Shown here piece after piece: positions 62,042 to 64,000 of a DNA stretch of 64,000 bases. The notes beneath the pieces were generated by a model. It did not search any database. It was given only the letters and a program-made list of their open reading frames with translations, and was not told where the DNA came from. This stretch comes from Ciona savignyi (Eukaryota > Chordata > Ascidiacea > Phlebobranchia > Cionidae). The DNA lies in contig CH003412.1 in the NCBI GenBank assembly GCA_000149265.1, positions 1,501,808 through 1,565,807 on the forward strand, written 5' to 3'. The position numbers and the translations under genes are program-made. Numbering within the stretch: position 1 is the stretch's first letter; every line of letters starts with the position of its first letter.

Positions 62042-64000
62042 TTAACGCTTTAAATTTGTCTTGATAGTTGTCTGAAACGGATAGTCCCACAGTTTGCTGG
62101 AAATGCCAAAACCTGAAAAAGAATCCATGAATAATTTAAAAAGGCAGATGCAAAATAAGTCGTTCTTCTGTGGATGCTTGTTTTTATGAAATGTTTTTAA
62201 ACTGGTAAAAAGAAATACTTGCAAGTTACAGTAGCAACAATAGCTAAATTTAAAAAAAACAAGGAATGATTAAAAATAACAATTATTTATTAATGTTGAT
62301 AAGGGCACTTAGGAGAGATCAGTGACATACTGAGAGGATGTTGTGGGGTCACGGCAGTTCCTTTTTGTTTTAATATCTAATCTAACTGAAATATATTTCT
62401 AAAAAAATTAAAAAAGCTTATTACTGTGCCCTTACTTTTATCAGGAATACAAATTAATATAATTGTGTAAAAAAAGAGTTCAAGACTTAATATCTATTGC
62501 AATCAGATCTGATGTGTATCTGGTTGTTTTTTTTTAATTTAAGTTAGTTAAACTTGTCTTCCAATCAAGTATAAAAATGCACAAATCACTAAAAAAAACT
62601 TTGATAAGCTTTTGTTTGGACATAAGGGTTGTCGGAGGTACTTCTTTCAGCAAAAAGGTTGCCAGAAAAAAATTGGCGAGTTATTCAGTTGTATCTTTGG
62701 GGAAGATAATTAAGACATGGCTTAGGACCCACTAAAATAATAGGTTAATATTAAACTAGGGATGCACAATATAGAATTTCGAATCTTTGAGATTCGAATC
62801 TCTAGGGATTGGAATCTTTATAAGCAATTTAATAAGAATAGAAAGGATNNNNNNNNNNNNNNNNNNNNNNNNNNNNNNNNNNNNNNNNNNNNNNNNNNNN
62901 NNNNNNNNNNNNNNNNNNNNNNNNNNNNNNNNNNNNNNNNNNNNNNNNNNNNNNNNNNNNNNNNNNNNNNNNNNNNNNNNNNNNNNNNNNNNNNNNNNNN
63001 NNNNNNNNNNNNNNNNNNNNNNNNNNNNNNNNNNNNNNNNNNNNNNNNNNNNNNNNNNNNNNNNNNNNNNNNNNNNNNNNNNNNNNNNNNNNNNNNNNNN
63101 NNNNNNNNNNNNNNNNNNNNNNNNNNNNNNNNNNNNNNNNNNNNNNNNNNNNNNNNNNNNNNNNNNNNNNNNNNNNNNNNNNNNNTATTGCTAGTTCTCT
63201 ACACTTAATTAATATTCATATACTTTCCAGTATCTATTTTTTAATAGGAAAATATTTGCACATCCTAGCAAATTTAAATAAACAGTAAACATTCTAGAAT
63301 AGGATTCGAAATTCTAGATTCGAAATGTATTATTCTAGAATATTCTAGAATACCTAAGTATCCTATATTGTGCATCCCTATATTAAACTGTACCAACTGC
63401 TTAACCCAACCTCATCATCGTACTTAAGTTACTCGGGTCAAAAATACAGATTCAGAGCGGTTAAACAGTAATTCTTGTTATTTTGCAACATAATTACTTT
63501 GATTCCGAAAATAATATTTAAACTAAATGTAACACATTAAGGAAAACATAGTGTTTCTCAGCTATGTAATACTGTTCATGGGACACATCTATTCAATATT
63601 AGTCCAGCAGTCATTGAGACACATGCATACAAAACACTATTGCTTTTCTAATATTCTTTAGTTTTAGACATTATTAAATATTTATTTATGGGAATTTTGT
63701 CTTGCACAACAATATGCTTTTTGGCGGTTTAGATGTAATATTTAGTTTTAAAAAAGCTTATTTCCACATTGTTTCTTTTCTACAAGTATTTCAGTAAAAT
63801 GTATCAGAATATTCTAATCATTTGTAGTAAGTTGTAACACGAAAATACTTCCTTTGAAAAAATGAAATTGACTTACCCAAATTAGGACTTTCAAAGTGAT
63901 GGCGTACATGGTAAGCTCGCAGACGATCGAAATAACTTCCCCTTTTCGGAGCACCATAGTGTAAATAATAGTGAGTCATGTCATAACCAACATATCCAAG
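62042..64000 (-). CDS. fa2h: Fatty acid 2-hydroxylase, last two exons (partial, runs off the window)
   Basis: On the minus strand an exon from the window edge down to 63877 (donor GTAAGT) joins an exon at 62112-62042 ending in TAA. The translated end contains [15 protein letters not shown], the His box YHVRHH, and [13 protein letters not shown], which is the characteristic end of FA2H. The enzyme is a di-metal membrane hydroxylase of the ER that makes 2-hydroxy fatty acids for sphingolipids. The upstream exons (cytochrome b5 domain and first membrane helices) lie beyond the window. The intron carries a hAT-like MITE and the second gap. Confidence 0.9.
62757..63380. mobile_element. hAT-like MITE with 18-bp perfect terminal inverted repeats and 8-bp target duplication
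   Basis: The left end TAGGGATGCACAATATAG (62757-62774) is the exact reverse complement of the right end (63363-63380). The flanks are the perfect 8-bp duplication TATTAAAC (62749-62756 and 63381-63388), as expected for hAT insertion. Inside are subterminal palindromes of ATTCTAGAAT and ATTCGAA type. The centre is missing in the assembly gap; the size leaves no room for a full transposase. Confidence 0.88.
62849..63185. other. Assembly gap, 337 N
   Basis: The run of N lies wholly inside the MITE. The self-complementary centre of the element probably defeated assembly. Confidence 0.95.

Overview
The window is animal nuclear DNA, AT-rich and compact, with many short GT-AG introns. It most likely comes from an ascidian of the Ciona type. 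This rests on the compact multi-exon genes, a Snail gene whose upstream DNA carries CAACTG-core E-boxes, and an abundant tRNA-like SINE family. Two assembly gaps are present: 100 N at 17272-17371 and 337 N at 62849-63185. All exon models below were built by hand from splice signals and phase. For the intact genes the summed exons divide exactly by three.

Layout. 1-5.8 kb: no recognisable gene, several repeats. 6.0-7.0 kb: a cytosolic sulfotransferase bracketed by two copies of a dispersed repeat. 8.7-20.8 kb: a mosaic of duplicated blocks, with about 335-bp satellite arrays in inverted orientation and two near-identical copies of a small secreted-peptide gene. A decayed sulfotransferase piece follows each peptide gene. 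21.5-29.6 kb: a 20-exon gene for a 1284-residue predicted secreted protein, a signal peptide and one thrombospondin type-1 repeat fused to a complete VioB/RebD-like protein (iminophenyl-pyruvate dimer synthase family, ferritin-like domain). This is the most unusual item. 30.2-31.9 kb: an intact actin with two perfect CArG boxes upstream. 32.5-35.5 kb (minus): a Snail-family five-zinc-finger repressor without a SNAG terminus but with a CtBP motif. 40.0-43.4 kb: an SLC38A7-like amino acid transporter. 44.6-48.2 kb (minus): an Egalitarian-like repeat gene carrying a frameshift and an in-frame stop. 48.7-53.0 kb (minus): three serpin copies (one intact, one clear pseudogene, one frameshifted). 55.2-60.5 kb: a BTB-BACK protein resembling BTBD17. 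62.0-64.0 kb (minus): the last two exons of a fatty-acid 2-hydroxylase, with a hAT-like MITE in the intron between them.

The genes do not form a pathway. The VioB-like protein has no recognisable partner (amino-acid oxidase or monooxygenase) in the window, so its substrate cannot be inferred from neighbours. Regulatory signals that can be read directly are TATA boxes before the peptide genes and the VioB-like gene, the CArG pair before actin, the E-box cluster before snail, and a pair of CRE palindromes in the snail-SLC38A7 interval. Three introns use GC-AG ends.
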